From positions 1 through 36,825 of the forward strand of contig JAFRWY010000016.1 of assembly GCA_017437905.1 (NCBI GenBank): a stretch of 36,825 nt of DNA. The letters are read 5' to 3'. A program made the translations under genes and the position numbers. Source of the stretch: Eubacterium sp. (GTDB taxonomy: Bacteria; Bacillota; Clostridia; Lachnospirales; Lachnospiraceae). Each line of letters begins with the position of its first letter. Position 1 is the stretch's first letter. Below, piece after piece: positions 27,393 through 35,563 of the stretch. Below the pieces are notes generated by a model. It was not told the origin of the DNA and did no database searches. It worked only from the letters and a program-made list of their open reading frames with translations.

Positions 27393-29807
27393 ATGAGCAT
27401 ACGTATCGCCCTCGCGGGAAATCCGAACTGCGGGAAGACAACACTTTTCAACGCACTGACCGGTGCCAACCAGTATGTGGGTAACTGGCCGGGTGTCACG
27501 GTGGAGAAGAAGGAAGGAAAACTGAAGGGGAATAAGGAAGTGAAGATCGAGGATCTTCCCGGTATCTACTCCCTGTCACCCTATACCCTGGAGGAAGTGG
27601 TGGCCAGAAATTATCTGATCGGCCAGCGGCCGGACGCCATCATCAACATCGTGGACGGAACCAACCTGGAACGGAACCTGTTCCTGACCACTCAGGTGCT
27701 GGAGCTGGGCATCCCCGTGGTGGTTGCAGTCAATATGATGGACCTGGTGGAGAAGAACGGGGACAAGATCAACACCAAAGCCCTTTCCGATAAGCTGGGA
27801 GTTCCGGTGCTGGAAATCTCCGCCATGAAGGGCACCGGCATCGACAAGGTGACCGAGAAGGCCATCGCCCTTGCAAAGGCCGGCGAGGTTGCTGAGAGGA
27901 AGCATTCCTTCTCCAAAGAAGTGGAAGACTATATCGGACGGGTGGAGGAGAAGCTCCCCGATGAGATCAGGGAAGAAGAGCGCCGGTTCTTTGCCATCAA
28001 GCTGCTGGAGCGGGATGACAAGGTGACGGAAATGGCGAAGGATCTTCCGGATGTATCCGCAGAGATCGCGGAAATGGAGAAGGCCTTCGACGATGACACC
28101 GAAAGCATCATTACCAATGAGCGTTACAGCTTCATATCATCCATCATTTCCGGAGTACTGAAGAAGAAACACTCCGGAACCAAGATGAACACCTCGGACA
28201 AGATCGACCGGATCGTGACCAACCGCTGGCTGGCGCTGCCGATCTTCGCGGTGATCATGTTCATCGTATATTACGTATCCATTTCCACTGTGGGCGGCTG
28301 GGCTACGGATTGGGCAAACGACGGGCTGTTCGGCGACGGCTTCCATCTCTTCGGAATGAACGGTGAGCTGGATGCGGATACGGACAAATGGGCTGAGGAG
28401 CACGTATTTGTTGACGGCGTAAAGGAAGTGATCGACGCGGCAGCGGCTGACGAAAATGTCATCGGCGCCGAAGATCTGCAGGGGGCCTTTGAAGACGGGG
28501 ATCTGGATGGTTTCCTGGAAGCATATGACTTTTATGCAGATGATCTGATCGAAAAGGGATATGACATCGAGGCAGCCCTGACAGACGCGGAAGCACTGGA
28601 CGAAGAAGGTGAGTTTACCTCGCCGGATCCTTCGGAGTACGGAACCTGGGTACCCGGTGTTCCCGTTCTGGTTGAGAAGGGCCTGGATAACATCAACTGT
28701 GCGGACTGGCTGAAAAGCCTGATCCTGGACGGAATCATCGCCGGAGTGGGAGCGGTGCTGGGATTTGTTCCCCAGATGCTGATCCTCTTCATCTTCCTGG
28801 CGATCCTGGAGGAGTGCGGCTACATGGCCCGGGTGGCATTTATCATGGACCGTATCTTCCGGAAATTCGGTCTTTCCGGAAAGTCCTTCATCCCGGTTCT
28901 CATCGGAACCGGCTGTGGCGTGCCGGGTATCATGGCAAGCCGGACCATTGAAAATGAAAGAGACCGTCGTATGACGATCATGACCACCACATTTATCCCC
29001 TGTGGGGCGAAGCTGCCCATCATTTCCCTGATCGCAGCGGCCCTGTTCCACGGTTCCGGACTGGTGGCATGGAGCGCATACTTTGTAGGTATCGCAGCCA
29101 TCATCCTGTCCGGTATCATCCTGAAGAAGACGAAAATGTTCGCAGGGGATCCGGCACCCTTCGTTATGGAGCTGCCGTCTTATCATCTGCCGAAGGTGGG
29201 GGCTGTGCTCCGGTCCATGTGGGAGCGTGGCTGGTCCTTCATCAAGAAGGCAGGAACCATCATCCTCCTTTCTTCCATCCTGATCTGGGTAGGCAAGTCC
29301 TTCGGATGGGCGGACGGCAGTTTCGGTTTCAACCCGGACATCGCTCTGGAGGACAGTATCCTGGGCAAGATCGGAAGCGGTATCGCATGGATCTTTGCTC
29401 CCCTCGGATTTGATAACATCCGTGCAACCGTGGCTACGGTCATGGGACTTGTGGCAAAGGAAGAGGTTGTGGGCGTCTTCGGTGTACTGGACTTCGAGGG
29501 ACTCACCAGACTGGCAGGATATTCCTTCCTGCTGTTCAACCTGTTGTGTGCACCCTGCTTTGCAGCCATCGGTGCCATCAAGCGGGAAATGAACTCGGCA
29601 AAGTGGACCTGGTTCGCCATCGGTTATCAGTGTGCATTTGCCTACGTGGTGGCGCTCTGCGTATATCAGATCGGCATGCTGGTCAGCGGAACCTTCAGCG
29701 TATGGACCGTTGTGGCATTCCTTCTTCTGATCGGTTTCTGTTATCTGCTCTTCCGGCCTTATAAAGAGAGCCAGAAGCTGGAGATCCGGATGAAGAAATC
29801 CGCGTGA
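27393..29807 (+). CDS. feoB: Ferrous iron transporter FeoB
   Basis: FeoB imports Fe(II) across the membrane. The 804-residue protein starts with a cytoplasmic G domain: P-loop GNPNCGKT at residues 9-16, NWPGVTVEKKEG, DLPG and NMMD. A helical spacer follows, then the membrane domain from about residue 275 with the conserved GCGVPGIMASRTI and VAKEEVVGVFGVL segments. The loop between the first two membrane segments carries a strongly acidic insertion (about residues 322-416, many Asp/Glu) that would face outside and is absent from well-known FeoB proteins such as that of E. coli. The ribosome site is GAAGGA. It is followed by repeat R4 and the Cys-rich accessory gene. Confidence 0.97.
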   Translation: MSIRIALAGNPNCGKTTLFNALTGANQYVGNWPGVTVEKKEGKLKGNKEVKIEDLPGIYSLSPYTLEEVVARNYLIGQRPDAIINIVDGTNLERNLFLTTQVLELGIPVVVAVNMMDLVEKNGDKINTKALSDKLGVPVLEISAMKGTGIDKVTEKAIALAKAGEVAERKHSFSKEVEDYIGRVEEKLPDEIREEERRFFAIKLLERDDKVTEMAKDLPDVSAEIAEMEKAFDDDTESIITNERYSFISSIISGVLKKKHSGTKMNTSDKIDRIVTNRWLALPIFAVIMFIVYYVSISTVGGWATDWANDGLFGDGFHLFGMNGELDADTDKWAEEHVFVDGVKEVIDAAAADENVIGAEDLQGAFEDGDLDGFLEAYDFYADDLIEKGYDIEAALTDAEALDEEGEFTSPDPSEYGTWVPGVPVLVEKGLDNINCADWLKSLILDGIIAGVGAVLGFVPQMLILFIFLAILEECGYMARVAFIMDRIFRKFGLSGKSFIPVLIGTGCGVPGIMASRTIENERDRRMTIMTTTFIPCGAKLPIISLIAAALFHGSGLVAWSAYFVGIAAIILSGIILKKTKMFAGDPAPFVMELPSYHLPKVGAVLRSMWERGWSFIKKAGTIILLSSILIWVGKSFGWADGSFGFNPDIALEDSILGKIGSGIAWIFAPLGFDNIRATVATVMGLVAKEEVVGVFGVLDFEGLTRLAGYSFLLFNLLCAPCFAAIGAIKREMNSAKWTWFAIGYQCAFAYVVALCVYQIGMLVSGTFSVWTVVAFLLLIGFCYLLFRPYKESQKLEIRMKKSA

Positions 29808-29836
29808 CCTTATGCCGAACAGGCAAAGAACGTGAC

Positions 29837-29995
29837 GGTCATTCTGAAGTAACGCAGCACATGATTGTCATCCTGAACGAACGCGGAGCGTGAGTGAGGG
29901 ATCTCTGAGGCTGTGCGCCTATGATGACAGGAAAGACCGGGGAATCCTTCGAGCTATGCTCTCAGGATGGCACGCGAGGCCGGTGGATGACAGGC
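29837..29995. repeat. Intergenic repeat element R4 (TGTCATTCTGAG family), composite
   Basis: The feoB downstream gap holds several family ends: GGTCATTCTGAA (29837-29848), TGTCATCCTGAA (29866-29877), GATGACAGG near 29922-29930, and CTCAGGATGGCA (29961-29972), with GGGATCTCTGAGG and GGAATCCTTCGAG segments between. It looks like two adjoining or nested copies with partial decay. Confidence 0.6.
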
Positions 29996-30010
29996 GAAAG
30001 GAGAGACAAT

Positions 30011-30208
30011 ATGGATACTATATTCGGAACGACTTTGGTGGCGATCATACTTCTTGCGATCGTCGCGTTGATCATCCTCGGTATGATCCGTAATAAGAAG
30101 GCCGGGAAATCCGTGATCTGCGGCTGTGACTGTAAGAACTGCAGCGGCTGCTGCGGCTCCTGCAGGGGATGTCCGGGGTGTGCCCCGGGCAGAGAGCGGC
30201 AGGCATAG
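30011..30208 (+). CDS. FeoB-associated Cys-rich membrane protein
   Basis: This 65-residue protein has one N-terminal transmembrane helix (about residues 8-28) followed by a basic stretch and a Cys-rich tail with CGCDCKNCSGCCGSC-type spacing. This matches the FeoB-associated Cys-rich family found next to feoB in many Firmicutes, thought to bind iron or assist its transfer at the cytoplasmic face. The ATG at 30011 follows AAAGGAG; the frame is open upstream to 29921 but that part runs through the repeat element and is not coding. It is probably part of the feo operon. Confidence 0.9.
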   Translation: MDTIFGTTLVAIILLAIVALIILGMIRNKKAGKSVICGCDCKNCSGCCGSCRGCPGCAPGRERQA

Positions 30209-30241
30209 CGGAAAAAGGCACAGCTTCGGAACCTCCGGTTG

Positions 30242-30275
30242 TGTGATGGTTCTATGACAAATCCCATGTTGTACT
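30242..30275 (+). promoter_or_regulatory. Direct-repeat promoter box B
   Basis: TGTGATG (30242-30248) and TATGACA (30253-30259) are 11 bases apart, and 11 bases after the second hexamer comes TGTACT (30270-30275) with TG at the extended -10 position. Geometry equals boxes A, C and D, with more mismatches. It would serve the 48-residue gene at 30335. Confidence 0.45.
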
Positions 30276-30334
30276 TCCGGTATCACAAAAAAATCAGCTG
30301 AACTGATGACGATAGATGACCGGGAGGTGGCAGT

Positions 30335-30481
30335 ATGAAATTTGATTGGGAAATGATCGTTGCGATGATCATTGTAGGTGTTCCGTTTTTGATCGTAATC
30401 GGCAGGATACTGTTCACGAAAATGAGAGGGGTTGATGCCGAGGCGGTTGTGGTCCGGCTGGACGAGTCCCGTTCCACATGA
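30335..30481 (+). CDS. 48-residue single-pass membrane protein
   Basis: This small gene has an excellent ribosome site (GGGAGGTGG, 5-6 bases before ATG). The product starts MKFDWEMIVAMII, has one transmembrane helix (about residues 7-26, ending at VIGRILF) and a short charged cytoplasmic tail (VVVRLDESRST). It lies between the FeoB-associated gene and a strong terminator, with its own possible promoter box B. I do not recognise the family. Small single-helix proteins next to transporters often modulate them, so an iron-transport role is possible but rests on position only. Confidence 0.65.
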   Translation: MKFDWEMIVAMIIVGVPFLIVIGRILFTKMRGVDAEAVVVRLDESRST

Positions 30482-30531
30482 CAGAGCGGACCCTGTTCCA
30501 CATGACGGAACGGTCCCGATCCATATGAAAA

Positions 30532-30571
30532 TCCCGGTTCATCCGTAATGGGTGAACCGGGACTTTTTTTT
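30532..30571 (+). terminator. Rho-independent terminator closing the feo region
   Basis: TCCCGGTTCA (30532-30541) pairs perfectly with TGAACCGGGA (30553-30562), followed by a C and eight T residues. A second hairpin (GGACC and GTTCC with GGAAC and GGTCC, 30488-30516) precedes it. Confidence 0.92.
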
Positions 30572-30592
30572 AAATCGGGAGAAATATCATTT

Positions 30593-30626
30593 TGTGACAC
30601 TTCTGTGACCGATTTCGTGATACAAT
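30593..30626 (+). promoter_or_regulatory. Direct-repeat promoter box C
   Basis: TGTGACA (30593-30599) and TGTGACC (30604-30610) are 11 bases apart, followed 11 bases after the second hexamer by TACAAT (30621-30626) with extended -10 TG. No good -35 exists, which suits an activator-dependent promoter. It lies 90 bases before the lipoprotein desulfurase gene. Confidence 0.6.
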
Positions 30627-30716
30627 AGATCCATATGAGTTTTCCAGATACCCGTGGTATGGTTTCGGAAGAACCGTAACGAAGGGATCTGAGGATTTCA
30701 GAAAGGATTGAGAGAG

Positions 30717-32297
30717 ATGAGAAAGCGCAGATTATTAACCATGACGATTGCAGGATGCATGGCACTGTCCATGGCATTTACCGGCTGCACGAAGAAGGAT
30801 GAGGAAACCACCGCTGCGGAAGCCACAACGGAAAGTGTCGCAACGGAGAGCGGCTCCACGGAACAGACCACGGAGAGCGGTTCCACGGAAGCGGCTACGG
30901 AGAGTCCTTCCACCGAAGCAGCCACGGAGAAGCCGGTGGATGGGAATATCACACTGGAGAATATCCGGGACTATGTGGTGGGGATCGATGAGCCGATCGA
31001 ACTGAAGGACGGTACCAAACAGGCACTGATCAATTTTGATAATGCGGCAACCACACCGTCCCTTTCACCGGTTTCGGCGATGGTGGAAGAGGAACTGAAA
31101 ATGTACGGCTCCGTGGGACGCGGGTTCTCACAGAAATCCGATCATTCCACCGAACTTGTGGAAGCCACAAGAAAGAAAGTCCTCAGCTTTGTCGGGGCAG
31201 ATACGGAGAATAATGAGTATGTGTGTGTATATACAAATAATACCACGGACGGCCTGAACAAGCTGGCGGCTGCACTGATCGAGAATAAGAGCGATGTGAT
31301 CCTTACCACCCGGATCGAGCACCACTCCAATGACCTTTCCTGGCGTGAGCGGGGCACCGTGATCTACGCGGAGGTGGATGAGCAGGGCCGTGTGAAATAT
31401 GAGGATATCGAGAAGCTTCTGAAGGAAAATAAGGTGAAGATCGTTTCCATCACGGCAGCTTCCAACGTGACCGGATACGTGACGGATGTACACCGGGTGG
31501 CTAAGCTGGCGCATCAGTACGGTGCTCTCCTGGTTGTGGACGGGGCACAGATCGTAGCACACCGGAAGTTTGAGATGAAGGGTGCTACCCCGGAAGAGGA
31601 TGTGGACTTCCTGGTATTCTCCGCCCATAAAATGTACACGCCTTACGGAGGCGGTGCGATCGTCGGCAAGGTAGAGCATATGTACGATAAAATGCCGGAT
31701 GTGTACGGCGGCGGTACCGTTCAGATCGTTGCGGACAATCGTCAGAATTATAAGAATCCTCCGGCCAGCTGGGAAGCCGGCTCTCCCAACTATCCGAGTA
31801 TCGTGGGTCTGAACAAGGCCATCGATATCCTGCAGGGAGTTGGATTTGACAAGATCGAAGAGCATGAGAAGGTTCTGAACCGCAGACTGATCGACGGCCT
31901 GAAGAAGTTCGACAACATCGTGATCTACGGGGATACGGAGAATATCGATGACCGTGTGGGCGTAGTCACATTTGACTTTACGGATCTGAATTCCTATTAT
32001 CTTGCAGTTGCCCTGAAGGAATATGGCGGAGTGGGTACACGCCGCGGATCCTTCTGTGCACAGCCCTACGTATGGAGACTGAAGGGTATTTCGGATGATG
32101 AGGTAGGCGGATTCGAGAACTGCGAAGGCGCACATGCGCCGGGCATGATCCGGATCAGCTTCGGTATCTACAATACAGAGGAAGAGGTGGACCGTTTCCT
32201 GGAGGCACTTCCGAAGGCCATCGAAGAGGCAAAGAAGGAAGTGAAGAGGATCACGGACGAAGATCTGGCATCGAAGCCCATCAAACCGGAGTACTAA
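30717..32297 (+). CDS. Predicted lipoprotein with SufS-like cysteine desulfurase / class V aminotransferase domain
   Basis: The 526-residue protein starts at ATG 30717, 9 bases after GAAAGGA. The N-terminus is a signal peptide with two to four Arg/Lys, a hydrophobic core and the lipobox AFTGC (Cys about residue 24), followed by about 45 residues of Thr/Glu/Ser-rich linker. The rest is a complete PLP enzyme: NFDNAATTP, EHHSNDLSW, VDGAQIVAH, the Schiff-base Lys in FSAHKMYTPYGGG, and near the end RRGSFCAQP, whose Cys matches the catalytic Cys of SufS-type desulfurases, and RISFGIYNTEEEV. This would take sulfur from cysteine or a related compound, but outside the membrane. All motifs look intact. 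Alternative substrates cannot be excluded. Confidence 0.85.
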   Translation: MRKRRLLTMTIAGCMALSMAFTGCTKKDEETTAAEATTESVATESGSTEQTTESGSTEAATESPSTEAATEKPVDGNITLENIRDYVVGIDEPIELKDGTKQALINFDNAATTPSLSPVSAMVEEELKMYGSVGRGFSQKSDHSTELVEATRKKVLSFVGADTENNEYVCVYTNNTTDGLNKLAAALIENKSDVILTTRIEHHSNDLSWRERGTVIYAEVDEQGRVKYEDIEKLLKENKVKIVSITAASNVTGYVTDVHRVAKLAHQYGALLVVDGAQIVAHRKFEMKGATPEEDVDFLVFSAHKMYTPYGGGAIVGKVEHMYDKMPDVYGGGTVQIVADNRQNYKNPPASWEAGSPNYPSIVGLNKAIDILQGVGFDKIEEHEKVLNRRLIDGLKKFDNIVIYGDTENIDDRVGVVTFDFTDLNSYYLAVALKEYGGVGTRRGSFCAQPYVWRLKGISDDEVGGFENCEGAHAPGMIRISFGIYNTEEEVDRFLEALPKAIEEAKKEVKRITDEDLASKPIKPEY

Positions 32298-32315
32298 GAT
32301 CATTCCGGAAGCATA

Positions 32316-32360
32316 GAACGGGGACAGGTTGGAATTCATGACCTGTCCCTGTTCTTTTTT
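32316..32360 (+). terminator. Rho-independent terminator after the desulfurase-like gene
   Basis: GAACGGGGACAGGT (32316-32329) pairs with ACCTGTCCCTGTTC (32341-32354) with one wobble, then six T residues. On the minus strand it also has a T-run and may end the facing remnant. Confidence 0.9.
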
Positions 32361-32366
32361 ATGTTG

Positions 32367-32681
32367 TTATGCTGCCGCTGCGAACTGAACGGAGTTATAA
32401 GCCTCGTGGAAGGAGTCAACTCCCCTGGCCTTCATTTCATTGCGGCATACAGACCGGAATACATAGAATACATCGTTTACCTTGATTACGACGGTTTCGC
32501 GGACCATGTCCACCATCTCGGCATCCTTTGTAAGTGCTCTGTATGTGCAGGAAAAGGTATAAGCCTTATTGCCGTCCAGTGTTGTTTCACCGATATCACT
32601 GTAGGTGCATGCATACGGTGATTCAACCTTCATTTTGGGCCTGCAGTTGTTCAGAAGGGTTTTTTGCGTTAAAATAGACAC
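32367..32681 (-). pseudogene. Probable C-terminal remnant of an unrecognised secreted or lipoprotein gene
   Basis: The minus-strand frame of 104 residues has no ribosome site at its first ATG, which lies inside the radical SAM promoter; a second ATG at 32633 (MKVESPYACTYSDIGETTL) also has only weak signals. The body (YTFSCTYRALTKDAEMVDMV, then VIKVNDVFYVFRS) reads like the beta-rich C-terminal part of a small secreted Lachnospiraceae protein, with no signal peptide remaining. I do not recognise the family. A short intact cytoplasmic protein is the alternative. It converges on the terminator at 32316-32360. Confidence 0.5.
32647..32675 (+). promoter_or_regulatory. Promoter of the radical SAM gene
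   Basis: TTGTTC (32647-32652) is followed after 17 bases by TAAAAT (32670-32675); transcription would start near 32682, leaving a leader of about 35 bases to the ATG at 32717. Confidence 0.6.
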
Positions 32682-32716
32682 ATGAAGACTGATTGGTTAT
32701 TCGAATGGGGAATCAT

Positions 32717-34483
32717 ATGAAATTTTTGCTTGTTGCGGTAAATGCAAAATATATTCATTCCAATCCGGCCGTATATTCGCTTTATGCCTATTCCGCAGGA
32801 AAGTATGCGGACATGATGGAAATAGCGGAATATACGATCAACCAGAAAAAGGAGGATATCCTGGCAGGGATCTATGAGAGAAAGCCGGATGCCGTGGGAT
32901 TTTCCTGCTATATCTGGAACAGAAGCATCATCGGGGAGTTACTGGAAGATCTGCCGAAGGTTCTGCCGGAGGCAGATATCTGGCTGGGCGGACCGGAAGT
33001 GAGCTTCAGTGCTCCGGAGGTGCTCCGTCAGTATCCGGAAATAAAAGGGATCATGGTGGGAGAAGGGGAGGTAACCTTCTCTGAGATCCTTCGGCAGTAT
33101 CTGCGGCCGGAAGGACCGGATTTTACCGGTGTGGCCGGGCTTTATCTTAAGTCGGGATACACCCGGCCGAGGGAGATCACGGACCTGAGCCGTCTTCCTT
33201 TTCTGTATCAGGAGACGGAAAGCTTTGCCAACAGGATCATTTATTATGAAAGCAGCAGAGGCTGTCCCTACCGGTGCAGTTATTGCCTCTCTGCTATCGA
33301 TAAGACGGTAAGATTCCGGGATATCGAACTGGTGAAGCAGGAACTGGATTTCTTCCTTAAGGCCGGAGTGAGACAGGTGAAATTCGTGGACCGGACCTTC
33401 AACTGCGGACATGAACACGCCATGGAGATCTGGCAGTATCTGCATGAGAAGGATAATGGGATTACGAATTTTCATTTTGAGATAGCTGCAGACATTCTTA
33501 GGGATGAGGAGATAGAGCTCCTTCAGAGTATGAGACCGGGACAGGTGCAGCTGGAGATCGGTGTCCAGTCCTTCAATGAAGATACACTCCGGGCTATCAA
33601 CCGGAGGATGGATAAGGACAGGCTGATCCATGTGGTTTCCGAGATCCGTAAGAACCGAAATATCCACCAGCATCTGGATCTGATCGCGGGGCTTCCCTAT
33701 GAGGATTATGAGAGTTTCGGGAATTCCTTTGACCGGGTGTACGCCATGGAACCGGATCAGCTGCAGCTGGGATTTCTAAAGATGTTAAGCGGTGCGCCCA
33801 TCGCCCTGGAGGCGGAGGAGTACGGGATCGTCTATACGAAGCAGCCGCCTTATGAAGTGCTGGGTACAAAGTGGCTTTCCTATGCGGATGTGATCCGGCT
33901 GAAGAAGATCGAAGAGATGGTGGAGCTCTACTATAACAGCAATCAGTTCGTACATACGCTTCGTTATCTGAAGAGGACATTTGCTTCGCCTTTCCGGATG
34001 TTTGAAGCACTTTCGGAGTATTACGAGAAACACGGTCTTTTTATCAACAGTCCTTCGAGAGCATACCGGTATAAGGTGTTGCTGGATTTTGCTTCGGAGG
34101 TTGATCCGGGACGGAATGCGCTATACACGGAGCTGATCACTTATGATCTTTATCTGCGTGAAAACATGAAGAGCCGGCCGGAATTCTGCAGATCCCTGAC
34201 AGATGAGGCATATAAGAATTTCAGACATGCCTTTTATCAGGAAGAGGAAAAGACAAGGCGGTATCTGCCGGATCTGAAACAGTATGACAGTCGCCAGCTT
34301 TCGGGGATCACACATCTGGAACCATTTTCCTATCCGGTATGGGATACGGAAAGTTTCGATCAGTGGGAGGAAGGAGATGCTTCCGGAGAGGAACGGTATA
34401 TCCTTTTTGACTATACCCGAAAGGATCCGCTGACGAAGGAGGCGTTTACTATCTGCATCAAAAAAGAGGATTATGATGCATAG
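32717..34483 (+). CDS. B12-binding-domain radical SAM protein (DUF4080 type)
   Basis: The 588-residue protein has an N-terminal cobalamin-binding-like Rossmann domain (FLLVAVNAKYIHSNPAVYSL, IWLGGPEVSFSAPE, GEGEVTF) and a radical SAM barrel with the cluster motif SRGCPYRCSYC (CX3CX2C). Conserved barrel segments VKFVDRTFNC, FEIAADIL, IGVQSFNEDTL and LDLIAGLPYEDY follow. The C-terminal about 200 residues match the DUF4080-type extension found in Clostridia. The ATG at 32717 follows GGGGA by 6 bases; earlier in-frame starts (32693, 32705) lack ribosome sites. These enzymes probably modify methylated or complex substrates, but the reaction is unknown. It has no obvious partner gene here. Confidence 0.88.
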   Translation: MKFLLVAVNAKYIHSNPAVYSLYAYSAGKYADMMEIAEYTINQKKEDILAGIYERKPDAVGFSCYIWNRSIIGELLEDLPKVLPEADIWLGGPEVSFSAPEVLRQYPEIKGIMVGEGEVTFSEILRQYLRPEGPDFTGVAGLYLKSGYTRPREITDLSRLPFLYQETESFANRIIYYESSRGCPYRCSYCLSAIDKTVRFRDIELVKQELDFFLKAGVRQVKFVDRTFNCGHEHAMEIWQYLHEKDNGITNFHFEIAADILRDEEIELLQSMRPGQVQLEIGVQSFNEDTLRAINRRMDKDRLIHVVSEIRKNRNIHQHLDLIAGLPYEDYESFGNSFDRVYAMEPDQLQLGFLKMLSGAPIALEAEEYGIVYTKQPPYEVLGTKWLSYADVIRLKKIEEMVELYYNSNQFVHTLRYLKRTFASPFRMFEALSEYYEKHGLFINSPSRAYRYKVLLDFASEVDPGRNALYTELITYDLYLRENMKSRPEFCRSLTDEAYKNFRHAFYQEEEKTRRYLPDLKQYDSRQLSGITHLEPFSYPVWDTESFDQWEEGDASGEERYILFDYTRKDPLTKEAFTICIKKEDYDA

Positions 34484-34554
34484 CAGTGTGCCGCCGGTTG
34501 TGGTATTCTTTAGGTATGCAGGGGATGATACGATTATGGTTTGGGGGGCTGACA

Positions 34555-35103
34555 ATGAAACGAAAAACGGCAAAAGAGATCCTCACGGATTCATTTCAGG
34601 AGCTTGCGGCGGAAAAAAGCATCGATAAGATCACGATACAGGAGATTGTGGACAACTGCGGATATTCTCCGGCAACCTTTTACCGTCATTTTAAAGATAA
34701 ATACGACCTTATTGCGTGGGAACATACCAGGGCTATAGCCAAAATCGTGGACAAGACCGTTGCAGATGATTATCAGTGGAAGCAGACCCTTTATGACGGA
34801 GCCCGTTTGTATAATGAGAATAAGGAATATCTGGTGAATCTGCTGCAACATACTTCGGGTCACGATTCTTTCATGCAATATATGACGGAGATCAATTGCG
34901 CCGCGCTGGAGAAGTACATCCTTTCCGTCAAAGGGGATCAGAAGTTGACGCATGATGAAATGATGTATGTAAAACTCTACTGTTATGGCCTCGTCGGTCT
35001 CGCCTGCGAATGGATGCTGGGACAGATCGATGCTACACTGGAAGAAATAGCGGAAGTCTATGAGCGATCGATCCCGGAACCGTTGAAAAAATATCTTCTG
35101 TAA
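34555..35103 (+). CDS. TetR-family regulator (DhaS-like)
   Basis: This 182-residue protein has a helix-turn-helix (residues about 20-45: KITIQEIVDNCGYSPATFYRHF) followed by KDKYDLIAWEH, and a C-terminal domain of the TetR_C_8 type seen in DhaS-like regulators common in Firmicutes. The ATG at 34555 follows GGGGGGC; upstream in-frame residues have no start signal. It begins 71 bases after the radical SAM gene and ends before two hairpins. Target genes and ligand are unknown; no dha genes are nearby. Confidence 0.88.
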   Translation: MKRKTAKEILTDSFQELAAEKSIDKITIQEIVDNCGYSPATFYRHFKDKYDLIAWEHTRAIAKIVDKTVADDYQWKQTLYDGARLYNENKEYLVNLLQHTSGHDSFMQYMTEINCAALEKYILSVKGDQKLTHDEMMYVKLYCYGLVGLACEWMLGQIDATLEEIAEVYERSIPEPLKKYLL

Positions 35104-35238
35104 ATGAGAAAAACCGGCGGAAAGCGGGCACCGCTGATGAAACGGATGGAGAAGCAGGGTTCATCACGTATCCGGCCGGAAGGGAATGAAAGCAGGCTGC
35201 ATTTTGGCGCAGCCTTCTTTAGGAGAATGAAACAGAAG

Positions 35239-35275
35239 CAAAGCGCCCGCTCGGCACGGACGCTTTGTTTTTTTT
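35239..35275 (+). terminator. Rho-independent terminator after the TetR gene
   Basis: CAAAGCG (35239-35245) pairs with CGCTTTG (35261-35267) and is followed by eight T residues. A weaker hairpin (AGGCTGC/GCAGCCT, about 35193-35216) lies just upstream. Confidence 0.85.
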
Positions 35276-35308
35276 GTAAAGGTGTTGTAAAAGTCGGGGT
35301 GGTATAGT
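35275..35308 (+). promoter_or_regulatory. Direct-repeat promoter box D (TGTAAA-N5-TGTAAA)
   Basis: TGTAAA at 35275-35280 and 35286-35291 are 11 bases apart and match the WalR consensus TGTWAH-N5-TGTWAH. TATAGT follows 11 bases later (35303-35308) with TG at the extended -10 position. It starts directly after the preceding terminator and faces the small gene at 35366. Confidence 0.6.
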
Positions 35309-35365
35309 GTGCACATGAACAAAAAACAACAGCAAAAGCATTTTGGTAAAGGAGAATTCGCGGAT

Positions 35366-35563
35366 ATGTTTAACTCATATCCGGGAGGTGCAGACAAGGC
35401 CTTTAGCGATCTTACTACTATCGGGGTTTATTTCCTGAGGGGCATTGGTGAAACAGACAAATATGTTACCGTATTATGTAATTTATCAGGAATTTTCAAG
35501 AATCATACCATGATCCAGACACTGGCATGGCTTCGCACCTATGATTCCTGGTATGCAGCATAA
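35366..35563 (+). CDS. Hypothetical 65-residue protein
   Basis: The frame is open from 35309. The ATG at 35366 is chosen because AAAGGAG lies upstream (spacing 11, somewhat long); an ATG at 35315 would coincide with the predicted transcription start of box D and would need leaderless initiation. The product (MFNSYPGGADKAFSDL..., ending RTYDSWYAA) has no signal peptide or membrane segment and I do not recognise it. It is followed by a terminator and faces a gene remnant on the other strand. Confidence 0.45.
   Translation: MFNSYPGGADKAFSDLTTIGVYFLRGIGETDKYVTVLCNLSGIFKNHTMIQTLAWLRTYDSWYAA

Noticed and set aside
35104-35307. Open frame of 67 residues after the TetR gene
   Set aside because: It runs through two terminator hairpins and the T-run and starts directly after the TetR stop without a ribosome site.
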